Source: an uncultured Alistipes sp. (GTDB lineage: Bacteria > Bacteroidota > Bacteroidia > Bacteroidales > Rikenellaceae). Taken from it: 64,000 nucleotides of DNA. Under the pieces are notes generated by a model. That model was not told the origin of the DNA. It searched no databases and saw nothing but the letters and a program-made list of their open reading frames with translations. Numbering within the stretch: position 1 is the first letter of the stretch; every line of letters starts with the position of its first letter. The position numbers were made by a program, and so were the translations under genes. The stretch spans positions 1 through 64,000 of the forward strand of contig CANQIF010000005.1 of NCBI GenBank assembly GCA_947623965.1. Direction: 5' to 3'. Positions 31,810 through 41,959 of the stretch are shown here, one piece after another.

Positions 31810-34800
31810 TTAGAACGTTACGTTAAGACCGAACGTGTAGGTGCGGGCCTTCGGGTAGGAATTGTAGTCGTAGTTCGGCGTCGGGAAGCCGTTGCCGCCG
31901 GCGTTGTAGTTCGTGTTGACATCCGGATCGAGGCCCGAATAACCCGAAATGCAGAAGAGGTTCGACCCCGTGAAGTAGACGCGCAGTTTCTGGATGTGGA
32001 TCTTCTTGAGCCACTTCGAGGGCAGCGAGTAGCCGATCGTCAGGTTCTGCAGACGCAGGTAGGAGGCGTCCTCGATAAAGCGCGAATCGACCAGACCGTA
32101 CTCGCTGTACGGCAGGGCGTACTTGGCGTTCCTGTTGAGGGCGGCCAGCTCATCGGGCGTCGTCACGGCATACAGATCGCCCTGCGTATCGACATCGTAG
32201 ATGCGGAAGCAGTCCGAAACGATCGATAGACGGTTCGCACCGAGGGAGTTGTCCTTATTGCCCATCATCGCGTGCATAGCGTTGGCGTTGTAGACCTTGC
32301 CGCCGATCTGGTAGGTGAATGCAGCCGAGAAGTCGAGGTTTTTCCAGTTGCCGTTCAGCGTGATGCCGCCCGTGTGCTTGGCCTGCATCGAGGCGATCGG
32401 GGCCACGTCGTCGCCGTTGACGATGCCGTCACCCGTCACATCCCGGAACTTGACCATACCCGGGAAGGCCGTCTGTCCAGCGGCGAGCTGGAAGTTTTCG
32501 CCGCCTGCGTAGTTCACGATATCCTTCGTGTCGGGCACGCCCTGTTTCAACGTCCAGACACCGTTCGCATAGGTGAAATCGTCCACGGTGTAGTACCCAT
32601 CCGAGAGAAAGCCCTGGACATACCCGACGGGCTGACCGGCACGGATGATGTAGTCGAAGTTAGGAACACGCATCGACGAACCCCAGTTGGTGTGGGAGTC
32701 GGCATTGACGCGATCGTCCACCTTCTCGACCGTATTCTTCACGTAGCTGTAGGTAACGTTCAGACTCAGGTTGAAGTCCTTCTTGCGGACGAGGTCGGCG
32801 CCGAGGGCGATCTCGAAACCTTTGTTCGAAGTCTCGCCCACATTCTGGTACTGGTAGGAGTAGCCCGACGAGGCATCGGTCGGCACCTTCATCAGGATGT
32901 CGTCGGTCGAGTTCCAGTAGCCGTCGATGCTACCGCGCAGACGGCCGTTCCACATGCTGAAGTCGAGGCCGAGGTTGCGCGAGGTGGTCGTCTCCCATTT
33001 CAGATCGGGGTTGGGTTTCATATCGCCCGGATTGTAGACCGAGATCTTCTCGCCGTCGACGGTGATCGACTTGGTGCCCCACGTACCTTTCCAAAGCGAC
33101 GAACTGATGCCGTCCGAACCCGACGTACCGTACGATACGCGGAGCTTCAGGTTGTCGAGCCAGTCCCTGGCACCGGCCATGAAGTTTTCATCCGAAATGC
33201 GCCAGGCGGCAGCCGCTGCGGGGAAGTAGCCCCACTGGTTGTTGGGGGCGAACTTCGACGAACCGTCGGCGCGGAACGTGGCGGTGAAGATATATTTGCC
33301 CTTGTACGAGTAGTTCACGCGCCCGAACCACGAGAGCGTCCGGTTCGCGACGCCGATCTTGTTGCTGAACGTATCCTTGCCGGCCGTACCTTGGCCATAG
33401 CCGGTCATGTTGAGCTGGCCGAAGGCCTGCGACATCGTGAAGCCGTCGGGGTAGCCGACGCCCGTGATGTTCGATTCGTTGCTTTTCGAAGCGAGCACTT
33501 CGTTACCGGCCAGGATCGACAGACTGTGGTTGTCGCCGAGCCCCTGCACCTCGTAGTTGACCGTCGTGGCCCAACGGACGCCGTAGCCTCTCGTCTGGGT
33601 CAGCTTGGCCGTGCGGTCGTCGCCCGTGTACCCGCCGTTCCACTCCTGCCTTTCGCTCCAGTTGCGGCTGAGCGAGAGCTCCGTTTTAGCCGTCAGACCT
33701 TTCACGGGCTGCCACGTCAGGCCGCCCGTAGCGCGGATGCGCTGCGTGTTCCGGATGCTGACGTTGTCCTCCACGATTTTCATCGGGTCGCTGCCTTTCT
33801 CTTCGACGTTGCCCGAACCGTTGCCGAATGCAGCTGCGTTTTCTTCCGGATCGCCAGCGCCCAGCGGGTTGTCGATCGGGCGATAGGAGCGTGCCGAGGT
33901 GGCCAAGTCGAATTTCGTGCCTTCGACCTTCAAATCGGCATAGCGCAGGTCGGCGTTGAACGTAAGCGACTTGGCCAATTTCTGCGTGATCTTGAAGTTG
34001 GCGTTCCAGCGGCGGAAGCCCGAATTGATGCGGATGCCTTCGTCGTCGAGGTAGTTGACCGTCGCATAGAGCTGTGTATTTTCATTGCCGCCCGAGATCG
34101 AGATATCGTGGTTCCACGATCCGGCCGTACGCATCAGATCATTCGCATAGTTATGCGCAGCCACATTCTTGTACTCGTTCAGGTGGTTGCCGTTGGCCGA
34201 ACCCAGACCGAAATACTTGGCGACACCTTTGCCCATATTCTCATTATAGGCGGTAGCGTAAGACCAGGTCCAGAGCACATAGTCGTAGGCATCCATCATC
34301 TCCAGCATCTCGGGGTTCTCCTTGACCTGGTAGTACATGTTGTAACGTACCGTGGTCTTCTCAGCGCGCTTGCCGCCCTTGGTCGTGATCAGGATTACGC
34401 CGTTGGCGCCGCGGGCACCGTAGATCGCCGTCGAGGCGGCATCCTTCAGCACATCCAGCGATTCGATGTTGTCGGCCGGGATGTCGTCGATCGTGCTCAC
34501 CTGCACGCCGTCCACGATGAAGAGCGGGTCGTTCGACTGCGTGATCGAGTTGCCGCCGCGCACGCGGATCGACATCGAGGCGCCCGGACGGCCGTCCTGC
34601 GAGGTCACCTGCACGCCCGGAAGCTGGCCCTGGAGGGCCTGAGCCACGTTCGAGACGGGGTTCATCGCCAGCTTGTCGCCCGTTACCGAGGCCACCGATC
34701 CGGTCAGGTCGCGGCGTTTCACCGTGCCGTAGCCGATCACCACGACGTCCTCGAGGGTGGTGTTGTCCTCCTCCATCACGACGTCGATCTGCGTCTTGCC

Positions 34801-35064
34801 GGCTACCGCCACGCGCTGCGTCTTCATGCCGATGTACGAAACGACCAGTACCGCTTTCTGGGCATCCGGTACCTTCAGTTCGAACGAGCCGTCCACGTTC
34901 GTACTGATTCCGAGAGAGGTTCCTTCAACAACCACGGCTGCACCGATAACCGGCTCGCCCTTAGCTGTTTTGACCCCCCCCCTCAACGTTTGGGCCTCCG
35001 CTGCGAACGCGAGACTCCAGCCCAACACGACGGTTAGGACAAACTTGAGAGTGAAGTTTTTCAT
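31810..35064 (-). CDS. SusC/RagA-family TonB-dependent transporter (pair 1)
   Basis: 1084 residues, full length. After the signal peptide (MKNFTLKFVLTVVLGWSLAF) comes a carboxypeptidase-regulatory-like domain (LRGGVKTAKGEPVIGAAVV), the TonB-box region LEDVVVIGYGTVKRRDLTGS, the plug domain (NVAQALQGQLPGVQVTSQDG, STAIYGARGANGVILITTKG) and a 22-strand barrel ending in TFGLNVTF. It imports large nutrients across the outer membrane with its SusD. The first 344 bases, including the start codon, are repeated inverted at the start of the second susC. A coding run of about nine Gs lies near codons 29-31. Confidence 0.95.
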   Translation of the reverse strand: MKNFTLKFVLTVVLGWSLAFAAEAQTLRGGVKTAKGEPVIGAAVVVEGTSLGISTNVDGSFELKVPDAQKAVLVVSYIGMKTQRVAVAGKTQIDVVMEEDNTTLEDVVVIGYGTVKRRDLTGSVASVTGDKLAMNPVSNVAQALQGQLPGVQVTSQDGRPGASMSIRVRGGNSITQSNDPLFIVDGVQVSTIDDIPADNIESLDVLKDAASTAIYGARGANGVILITTKGGKRAEKTTVRYNMYYQVKENPEMLEMMDAYDYVLWTWSYATAYNENMGKGVAKYFGLGSANGNHLNEYKNVAAHNYANDLMRTAGSWNHDISISGGNENTQLYATVNYLDDEGIRINSGFRRWNANFKITQKLAKSLTFNADLRYADLKVEGTKFDLATSARSYRPIDNPLGAGDPEENAAAFGNGSGNVEEKGSDPMKIVEDNVSIRNTQRIRATGGLTWQPVKGLTAKTELSLSRNWSERQEWNGGYTGDDRTAKLTQTRGYGVRWATTVNYEVQGLGDNHSLSILAGNEVLASKSNESNITGVGYPDGFTMSQAFGQLNMTGYGQGTAGKDTFSNKIGVANRTLSWFGRVNYSYKGKYIFTATFRADGSSKFAPNNQWGYFPAAAAAWRISDENFMAGARDWLDNLKLRVSYGTSGSDGISSSLWKGTWGTKSITVDGEKISVYNPGDMKPNPDLKWETTTSRNLGLDFSMWNGRLRGSIDGYWNSTDDILMKVPTDASSGYSYQYQNVGETSNKGFEIALGADLVRKKDFNLSLNVTYSYVKNTVEKVDDRVNADSHTNWGSSMRVPNFDYIIRAGQPVGYVQGFLSDGYYTVDDFTYANGVWTLKQGVPDTKDIVNYAGGENFQLAAGQTAFPGMVKFRDVTGDGIVNGDDVAPIASMQAKHTGGITLNGNWKNLDFSAAFTYQIGGKVYNANAMHAMMGNKDNSLGANRLSIVSDCFRIYDVDTQGDLYAVTTPDELAALNRNAKYALPYSEYGLVDSRFIEDASYLRLQNLTIGYSLPSKWLKKIHIQKLRVYFTGSNLFCISGYSGLDPDVNTNYNAGGNGFPTPNYDYNSYPKARTYTFGLNVTF

Positions 35065-35072
35065 AAAAAAAG
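34729..35072 (-). repeat. Left inverted repeat of the susC switch
   Basis: The first 112 or so codons of susC 1 plus CTTTTTTT upstream read the same as 36480-36823 on the other strand. Identity stops abruptly after the GGCTAC of VVIGY: the next codons are GGC ACG here and CAG ACA there. It also stops just 5' of the T run. Confidence 0.9.
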
Positions 35073-35132
35073 TTAGTTAAAAAAAGGTTGTTTCCTTGTG
35101 GCGAATGCCCCGAATCCGGGGTATTCAGCATA

Positions 35133-35140
35133 CAAAAATA
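35133..35140 (-). promoter_or_regulatory. Candidate promoter of susC 1, inside the inter-repeat segment
   Basis: TATTTTTG on the minus strand, 69 bases before the susC 1 start, in an AT-rich stretch. A small hairpin (CCCCG/CGGGG) lies in the leader at 35109-35122. The -33 box is not clear. No comparable box faces susC 2. Confidence 0.55.
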
Positions 35141-35318
35141 AGCGAATTTTTCAAAAAAGTGTACTATGCGACCTGTTTTTTTTGCAAAAAAATCATCGGG
35201 ACGAGGGCAGCGGAGTGTTGCGGAAGGCGGGCAGGATGCGGCAAAAAACGACACAGCCGCCCTGCCGGCGGCTGCGAAGAAAGAAGCTTATTATATAAGG
35301 CGGCGGCCTTTGGGGCCG

Positions 35319-35400
35319 GGCCGAGTTGGCCAGAGGCTTTTCGGACCGGGGCTTTTCGGGCCGGGGCCGGGTTGGCCAGAGGCTTTCCGGGCCGGGGCCA
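35319..35400. repeat. 46-bp direct duplication downstream of the lipoprotein gene
   Basis: GTTGGCCAGAGGCTTT occurs at 35325 and 35371 with flanking GGGCCG-rich sequence. Confidence 0.75.
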
Positions 35401-35406
35401 GGCGCG

Positions 35407-36255
35407 CTACCGGTAGCAGACGATCAACACGCGCGAGGATTCCCAGAACCGCTCGGGATCGGTGATGACGAGCTTCTGCACCGTCTTGTCGCTGCTGCGG
35501 ATCAGGCGGTAGGCCTCCTCGGGGTGGGAGGTGACGAGCGAGACGCGCTTCTGGCGGATCGGGATCTCGACCAGCTCGCGCGAATCGGCCCGGAGGAAGC
35601 CCTCGAGCGAGTTGTTGCCGGCGACCTTCAGCGAGCGGTCGATGATCTCGGCCTCGATGAGCTGCCGGCGCTGCCCGACGATGTAGTAGACCGTGTGCAG
35701 CTCGCGGTCAAGGGCGTCGTTGCACTGCGAGAGCGAATCGACCTCGGCGCGGCGCGAGGTCTGCTCGACGGTGAGCTGCGCGTTGAGCTGCTGCATCGCG
35801 AGGGCCTGCTCGGCGATCTCGGCGCGCAGCTGCGAGATTTCGGCGTTCTGGCTGTCGAGCTGCGTATTGAGCCCCTCGATGAGCCGCTCCAGCTCGCCGA
35901 TGCGCAGCTTCGCCTGGCGCAGCTGGGCGGCCGTGCGCTGCAGCCCGGCGATCTTGGCGCGGTTCTCGGCGAGCAGCTGCTCGATGGCGGCCAGGTCGCT
36001 GTTCACCTGGTCGATCGGGCGGGCGATCCCCTCGGCCGGGACGGTCGAGATGATGTGCTCGCGCACCTTGATCTGGGCGAGGTTCTCGGTGATGGCGTTG
36101 ATGTCGGCGAAGACCGCCTCGATGAGCGAATCCTTGCGGTCGACGATCGTCTGCAGCGAGTCGCGCTCAGTGGCGCTGCGGTCGATCCGCTTCTGTTCGG
36201 CGCAGCCCCCGGCCAGCAGGACGGCCGCGAGCAGCAGATGGAAAAGTCGTTTCAT
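35407..36255 (-). CDS. Coiled-coil lipoprotein between the two susC genes
   Basis: 282 residues. The signal peptide ends in LAGGC (lipobox Cys18). Residues about 30-195 are rich in Leu, Gln, Glu, Ala and Arg in heptad order (for example LRQAKLRIGELERLIEGLNT), a long coiled coil. The C-terminal 80 residues form a compact domain of unknown type ending ESSRVLIVCYR. I recognise no assigned function; an envelope or periplasmic spacer role is a guess. The open frame continues upstream through the inverted repeat, but MKRLFHLLLAAVLLAGGC is the evident start. It lies wholly inside the potentially invertible segment and reads towards susC 1. Confidence 0.75.
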   Translation of the reverse strand: MKRLFHLLLAAVLLAGGCAEQKRIDRSATERDSLQTIVDRKDSLIEAVFADINAITENLAQIKVREHIISTVPAEGIARPIDQVNSDLAAIEQLLAENRAKIAGLQRTAAQLRQAKLRIGELERLIEGLNTQLDSQNAEISQLRAEIAEQALAMQQLNAQLTVEQTSRRAEVDSLSQCNDALDRELHTVYYIVGQRRQLIEAEIIDRSLKVAGNNSLEGFLRADSRELVEIPIRQKRVSLVTSHPEEAYRLIRSSDKTVQKLVITDPERFWESSRVLIVCYR

Positions 36256-36286
36256 GCGTCGTTTGTGGGTTGTTCGACAACATCGG

Positions 36287-36294
36287 CGAAGATA
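36287..36294 (-). promoter_or_regulatory. Candidate -7 box of the lipoprotein gene
   Basis: TATCTTCG on the minus strand, 31 bases before the lipoprotein start, preceded by a run of Ts. Confidence 0.55.
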
Positions 36295-36479
36295 CGAAAA
36301 AAACGGCGGATATTTCGTGCAGCTCCGGGAAAAATTCCGCCGAAAAAAACGCGCCCGGCAGCCGGAGGCCGAGGAAAGGACGGTTCCGGCCTTCAGAGGG
36401 TTCCCGAAGGCCGTCTGGGGGACCTCCGGGAGCCCTCCGGCGCGGATCCGGCGCGGGACGCAGCAGGGGCGGGAGTTGT

Positions 36480-36823
36480 CTTTTTTTATGAAAAACTTCA
36501 CTCTCAAGTTTGTCCTAACCGTCGTGTTGGGCTGGAGTCTCGCGTTCGCAGCGGAGGCCCAAACGTTGAGGGGGGGGGTCAAAACAGCTAAGGGCGAGCC
36601 GGTTATCGGTGCAGCCGTGGTTGTTGAAGGAACCTCTCTCGGAATCAGTACGAACGTGGACGGCTCGTTCGAACTGAAGGTACCGGATGCCCAGAAAGCG
36701 GTACTGGTCGTTTCGTACATCGGCATGAAGACGCAGCGCGTGGCGGTAGCCGGCAAGACGCAGATCGACGTCGTGATGGAGGAGGACAACACCACCCTCG
36801 AGGACGTCGTGGTGATCGGCTAC
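36480..36823 (+). repeat. Right inverted repeat of the susC switch
   Basis: This is the partner of 34729-35072: 344 bases from CTTTTTTTATG through the codons for VVIGY, in opposite orientation. The segment between the two repeats is 35073-36479 (1407 bases). Confidence 0.9.
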
Positions 36824-39796
36824 CAGACAGTGCGCCGCAAGGACCTGACCGGTTCCGTTTCGTCGGTCTCGGCGAAGGAGATCGTCTCCGCTCCCGTGGC
36901 CAACGTAGCGCAGGCTCTGCAGGGCAAGCTTCCCGGCGTGAACGTGACGACGCAGGACGGCCGTCCCGATGCCGAAATTTCGATCCGGGTGCGCGGCGGC
37001 GGTTCGATCTCGCAGTCCAATGACCCGCTGGTGCTCATCGACGGCATCCCGGGCTCGTTGAGTGACATCCCCTCGGAACAGGTGCAGTCGATCGACGTGC
37101 TGAAGGATGCCTCCTCGACGGCGATCTACGGTGCCCGCGGCGCCAACGGCGTCATTCTCGTGACGACGAAAAACGCCGAGGAGGGCCGCATCAGCGTCAC
37201 CTACAGCGGTTACGCCAAGTTCAACCACCCGACGAAATACCTCGACGCCCTCGGTCCCTACGACTACCTGGTCAACGCTTGGGGCCGTGCGAAGATTATG
37301 GGCGACGGTTATGCCGAGCCCTTCGAGAAACTCTACGGCATCGGCCGCTACGCCGTGGGCGACGGGATCGAAGCCTATCGGAAGATCGGCAAGTACGATA
37401 TGCAGAAGGACGTCTACAACGAATCGTTCTCGCACAACCACGACATTACCGTTTCGGGCGGTACGGAGAAGACCAAGATCTACTTCTCGGCCAACTGGAT
37501 GGACGAGCAGGGTATGAAGCTCAACTCCTACTCGAAGCGCGCGAGCGTCTCGCTGAAGATCAACCAGCAGCTCGCCAAGAACCTCGATTTCAGCCTCGAC
37601 ACCCGCTACACGGATACCGAGCGGATGGGTAACGAGGGGACGACCAACGGTTCGGGTTCGATCATGTCGTATGCCTACCGCTACCGTCCGATCGCCACGA
37701 GCGATATCCGCGGCGATCTCTCGGCTCTGGAGGAGGGCAACCTCGAAATGTACGGCCGCCATTCGCAGTGGGACCGCTACAGCCCGCGCGCCTGAATCGC
37801 CGACCGCGAGCCGCTTTCGCTGCGTCAGAGCGTCCGTGCCGCCGCCACCCTGAACTGGCGGATCATCGAAGGGCTCGTCTTCAATACGAACCTCTCGCTG
37901 AACCGCACCTGGAATCAGACGAAGGACTGGACGGGCGCCGTCTACAACGAATATCTCGACGCTGAGGGCAACAAGACCTATGCCGGCAACGCCGAATACG
38001 AGAAGGGCGACAGCTGGGGAATGCGTTGGTCGAATACGCTGAACTACAACTTCGAGCTCGGCAAAAACCACCGTTTCAGCATCCTGGCCGGCCAGGAGGT
38101 GACCGATTCGGGCGGCACGTCGCTGCGCGTCACGGCCTCCTATTTCCCGTCGAACTTCACGAAGGACAACGCTTTCGCGATGATCAACCAGTACGATCCC
38201 GAGAAGGGCAAGTCGCAGGCCATTTCGAGCGAATCGCTGCCCGAACGCATTCTCTCGTTCTTCGGCCGCGTGAACTACACGCTGCTCGACCGCTATCTGT
38301 TCACCTTCACGATGCGCGCCGACGGTTCGTCGAAGTTCGCCCCCTCGCACCGCTGGGGTTACTTCCCTGCCGCCGCCTTCGCCTGGCGGCTCTCGGAGGA
38401 GCCCTTCCTGAAGAACGCCGAGTGGCTCGACCAGCTGAAGCTCCGTCTCTCGTACGGCCAGGTCGGTAACGACGGCATCAATTCGAGCCTCTGGTCGCAG
38501 ACCTGGTCGGCCGAGAGCGACAGCCGCCAGGAGTATATCATCGGCAACGCCTACCTGCCCTCCTACAAGTATTCGGCCTCGCAGATGGCCAATCCCGACT
38601 TGAAATGGGAGACCACCATCACGCGCAACATCGGTATCGACTTCGGCTTCTGGAACAACCGCCTCTCCGGTACGATCGACGCCTACTGGAACACGACGAA
38701 AGACCTGCTGATGCAGACCGCCATCCCGGGTATCACGGGCTTCACGACCACCTACGCCAACGTCGGACAGACCTCGAACAAGGGTATCGAGATTTCGCTG
38801 CAGGGCGTGCTCGTCGATAAGAAGGATCTGAAGATCACGGCCGGGTTCAACATCAACTTCAACCGGGGCAACGTCGATGAGCTGGCCGACAACGTGACAG
38901 GTCTCTACGGCACGCAGTGGGCCTCGTCGGGCACCTATCCGACAAGCGACTACATCCTGAAGGTGGACGAACCGGTAGGTCTGGTCCGCGGCTGGGTCTA
39001 TGACGGCTTCTATACGGTGGACGACTTCACTTATGCAGACGGCGTCTACACCCTCAAGCCGGGTGTGAAGGATATCAAGGAGGGTCAGATCTACGCCCAG
39101 CTCAACGGCATCGGCGGACGTCCCGAGGGACAGACGGCCTTCCCTGGTATGGCACGTTACAAGGATGTCGACGGCGACGGCTCGATCGGGGACGAGGACC
39201 TGACGGTGATCGGCGATATGACGCCGACCCACACCGGCGGTTTCAACCTCAACATCACCTGGAAGAACTTCGATTTGGGCGCCTACTTCAACTGGAGCTA
39301 CGGCAACCAGGTCTACAACGCCAACAAACTCGGCACGCTCTACAACTACAAGGAGTCGGGCGTTTACGAGAACAAGCTGGCGATCCTGAACAACGCCTTC
39401 AAACCTTTTGCCGTGGAGAACGGGCAGATGGTCAGCCTGCTCGACGATCCCGCCAAGTTGGCTGCCGCCAATGCCGGCGCCACGATGCCGTTCGGGTACA
39501 ACGAGACGGCCGTCGTCTCCTCCTACGGCATCGAGGACGGTTCGTACCTGCGTCTGAATACGCTGACGCTGGGTTACACCCTGCCGAAGCGGCTGACGAA
39601 GAAGATCGGCATCCAGAATCTCCGCATCTACGGCTCGATCTACAACGTCTTCACGATCACGGGCTATTCGGGTCTCGATCCCGAGGTCAACACCAACACC
39701 GCGCAGAACAAACAAGCCTATCCGACCGTCGGTCTCGACTGGGGCGCCTATCCGCGTCCGCGTTCGTTCGTCGTGGGCGTAAATCTTAACTTCTAA
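36488..39796 (+). pseudogene. SusC/RagA-family transporter (pair 2), interrupted by in-frame TGA
   Basis: The frame encodes 1102 codons of a SusC-type transporter, but TGA at 37793-37795 stops it after 435 residues (DRYSPRA, then stop, then IADREPLSLRQ in the same frame). Downstream codons keep full SusC homology (SLNRTWNQTKDWTG, FTMRADGSSKFAPSH, FWNNRLSGTIDAYWNTTKDL, ending FVVGVNLNF). There is no frameshift, only a nonsense codon. The truncated product would have plug and a few strands but no complete barrel. Its first 112 codons are the inverted repeat shared with susC 1; the rest is clearly diverged. A sequencing error is the main alternative. Confidence 0.85.
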
Positions 39797-39810
39797 TGGG
39801 AAAAACGATC

Positions 39811-41859
39811 ATGAAAAAACTATTTAAACTGTTTTTCGTTTCGGCCTGCTGCTGCTCGCTCGCAGCGTGCGAGGATTACCTGGACACCAGCTCGCCGTCG
39901 AACATGGACGACGGATTCGTCACCTCGAGCCCGTCGGAGGCCTTGAAGATCATGTCAAAGGCCTATGCGACCTATCGCCAGGGCGGTGCAATGTTCTCGC
40001 TCTACGACTGGAACGACCCGCTGCGCTCCGACGTCGAGTACTATTGCGAGGGTCCCGGCCCCAACAACAAATACGCCCGTATGGCGATTTCGGAGACGAA
40101 CGTCAATGACCTGCAGGACGGGTTCAACGGTTCGTACAGCGTTATCAGCTATACGGCCAAGTTCGCGAGCGTGCTGGCCGCAAAAGCCGAGTACCAGGCT
40201 GACCTTGCCGCCGGCCGCACGTCGGCCTGGACACAGCTCTACGGTGAGGCCGTAGCCCTGCGTGCACTGACCTATTTCAATGCGACGCTGCACTTCGGCG
40301 ATATTCCCTACGGGTATGAAAATACCGCCATCACGGAGTACCAGCTCTCGTCGCGTTTCGCTATCTACGACAAGCTCATCGAGGAGCTGAAGGCTGTCGA
40401 GCCCTATATGTACCGGCTCGGCGAGGGCGGCATCACGGGCGAGCGCATTTCGCGGACCTTCGTCAATGCCCTGATCGGCAAGATCGCCCTCCACGCTGCC
40501 GGGTACCAGACGATCCGCACCGATATGGAGGGGCTCTACGGCGACGTGCAATTCGAAACGAAGGCGACCGACGCGACAAATAAGTGCGCCTACGTGCGCC
40601 GCACGGATTACAAGAACTACCTGACGATCGCCGAGACCTACTTCGGCAAGGCGATGGGCGAGGCGGCCGGTTCGGCGAAACTGCTGACGGTCGATGAACG
40701 CGCGGGGATCAACAACCCCTTCCAGCGCCACTTCCAGTATTCGCTCGACCTGCAGGTAAGCCCGGAGACGATCTTCGAGATCGGCTGTCCGCAGGGTCCC
40801 GGTCCGGACGGTATGGCGGCCAACGGCGAGTACCTCTATGCCTTCGGCCGCGCCAGCAGCGGCGGCGGCTCGAACGGTGCGCCGACGAAGGTTTTCGCTG
40901 CCACCCGAATGACGCCGGCCTTCTATTTCGGCGGCTATGCAAACGACGACCCGCGACGCGATGTGTCAGGTGTCGTCACGGGTGCCGACGGCAAAGGACA
41001 CGAAAAGCTGATTCCGTTCACAACCACGAAGAATAAGGCTGACGGCGGCGGTGTCTGCCTCAACAAGTGGTCGTATTGTTATATGGAGATGCCCTATACA
41101 GCCAAGCAGCGCTGCGCCGGCGTGAACTACCCGGTGATGCGTATGGGTGAAATCTATCTGATGCTGGCCGAGGCCAAGGCCGGGCTCGGCAAGGACGGCG
41201 AGGCGCTGTCGCTCGTAAACGAGATTCGCCGCCGCGCCTTCGGCGACCAGAACCACGACCTGAAGGGGCTGACGGGCGAGGCGATGAAGAAGGCCGTGCT
41301 CGACGAGGCGCGTCTGGAGCTCTTCGGCGAGAGCCGCATCACGTGGTTCCTGATCCGCGGCGGTGTCATCTCTGAAGCTGCCGTCAAGGCGCAAGCCGAG
41401 ATCCGGACGATCTGCAACAACTTGCGGACGAAGGGGTACCACGAGTTCGCCAACGGCAACCGCTTCCCGGCATACGTCTGGACCAAGCAGGTGACGGGTC
41501 CCTTTATGGGCTACGACTGCAAGGATGCCTCCGATCCGGTGAACTATCCCGCCTGGCGCGGTATCTACGACTATACGAAGACGGGGTACAAAGTGGACGG
41601 CAAGAACCACAATACGGCGATCAAGGGGCTGTTTAAGACCCTGACGGATGCGGAGATCGCAGCGGCCGAGGCCGATGGGTACAAGAAGACCGACTACGGT
41701 ATCGTCTATGCGAACAACGAGGCCACGTATGTAGCGAACCAGATGGGCGGTATCGAGAATGCGACCGACGTGCCGCGCTACTTCTTCCCGATCCCCTTCG
41801 AGACGCTATCGCAGTCGAAGGGAGCCGTAACGAACGGTTACGGTCTGCCCCAGGAGTAG
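39811..41859 (+). CDS. SusD/RagB-family outer-membrane lipoprotein (pair 2)
   Basis: 682 residues from the ATG at 39811. The signal MKKLFKLFFVSACCCSLAAC ends in a lipobox. An ATG at 39796 overlapping the susC 2 stop is in frame but would put five odd residues before the signal. Family features are EDYLDTSSPSNMDDGFVTSS, YGEAVALRALTYFNATLHFG and the C-terminal PIPFETLSQSKGAVTNGYGL. It is intact although its susC partner is interrupted. A terminator follows at 41926. Confidence 0.94.
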   Translation: MKKLFKLFFVSACCCSLAACEDYLDTSSPSNMDDGFVTSSPSEALKIMSKAYATYRQGGAMFSLYDWNDPLRSDVEYYCEGPGPNNKYARMAISETNVNDLQDGFNGSYSVISYTAKFASVLAAKAEYQADLAAGRTSAWTQLYGEAVALRALTYFNATLHFGDIPYGYENTAITEYQLSSRFAIYDKLIEELKAVEPYMYRLGEGGITGERISRTFVNALIGKIALHAAGYQTIRTDMEGLYGDVQFETKATDATNKCAYVRRTDYKNYLTIAETYFGKAMGEAAGSAKLLTVDERAGINNPFQRHFQYSLDLQVSPETIFEIGCPQGPGPDGMAANGEYLYAFGRASSGGGSNGAPTKVFAATRMTPAFYFGGYANDDPRRDVSGVVTGADGKGHEKLIPFTTTKNKADGGGVCLNKWSYCYMEMPYTAKQRCAGVNYPVMRMGEIYLMLAEAKAGLGKDGEALSLVNEIRRRAFGDQNHDLKGLTGEAMKKAVLDEARLELFGESRITWFLIRGGVISEAAVKAQAEIRTICNNLRTKGYHEFANGNRFPAYVWTKQVTGPFMGYDCKDASDPVNYPAWRGIYDYTKTGYKVDGKNHNTAIKGLFKTLTDAEIAAAEADGYKKTDYGIVYANNEATYVANQMGGIENATDVPRYFFPIPFETLSQSKGAVTNGYGLPQE

Positions 41860-41925
41860 AGACGCAGGTTGCGGGCGGGGCGGCCGCTCCAGGCGATCGC
41901 CCTGCCGCTGCGAGTTGTTTTTTCG

Positions 41926-41957
41926 GAGGCTCCCGAGTTTCGGGGGCCTCTTTTTTA
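41926..41957 (+). terminator. Terminator of the second SusCD unit
   Basis: GAGGCTCCCGA pairs with TCGGGGGCCTC (one T-G pair) around GTT, followed by TTTTTTAT. Confidence 0.9.
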
Positions 41958-41959
41958 TT

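Noticed and set aside
32272..35037. Long antisense open frame over susC 1, and a similar one over susC 2 (36515-39715)
   Set aside because: Same codon-bias shadow; translation has no recognisable domain and opposes a clear SusC gene.
37793..37795. TGA in susC 2 as a selenocysteine codon
   Set aside because: SusC proteins have no selenocysteine, no insertion-element hairpin is evident downstream, and no selenium machinery is in view.
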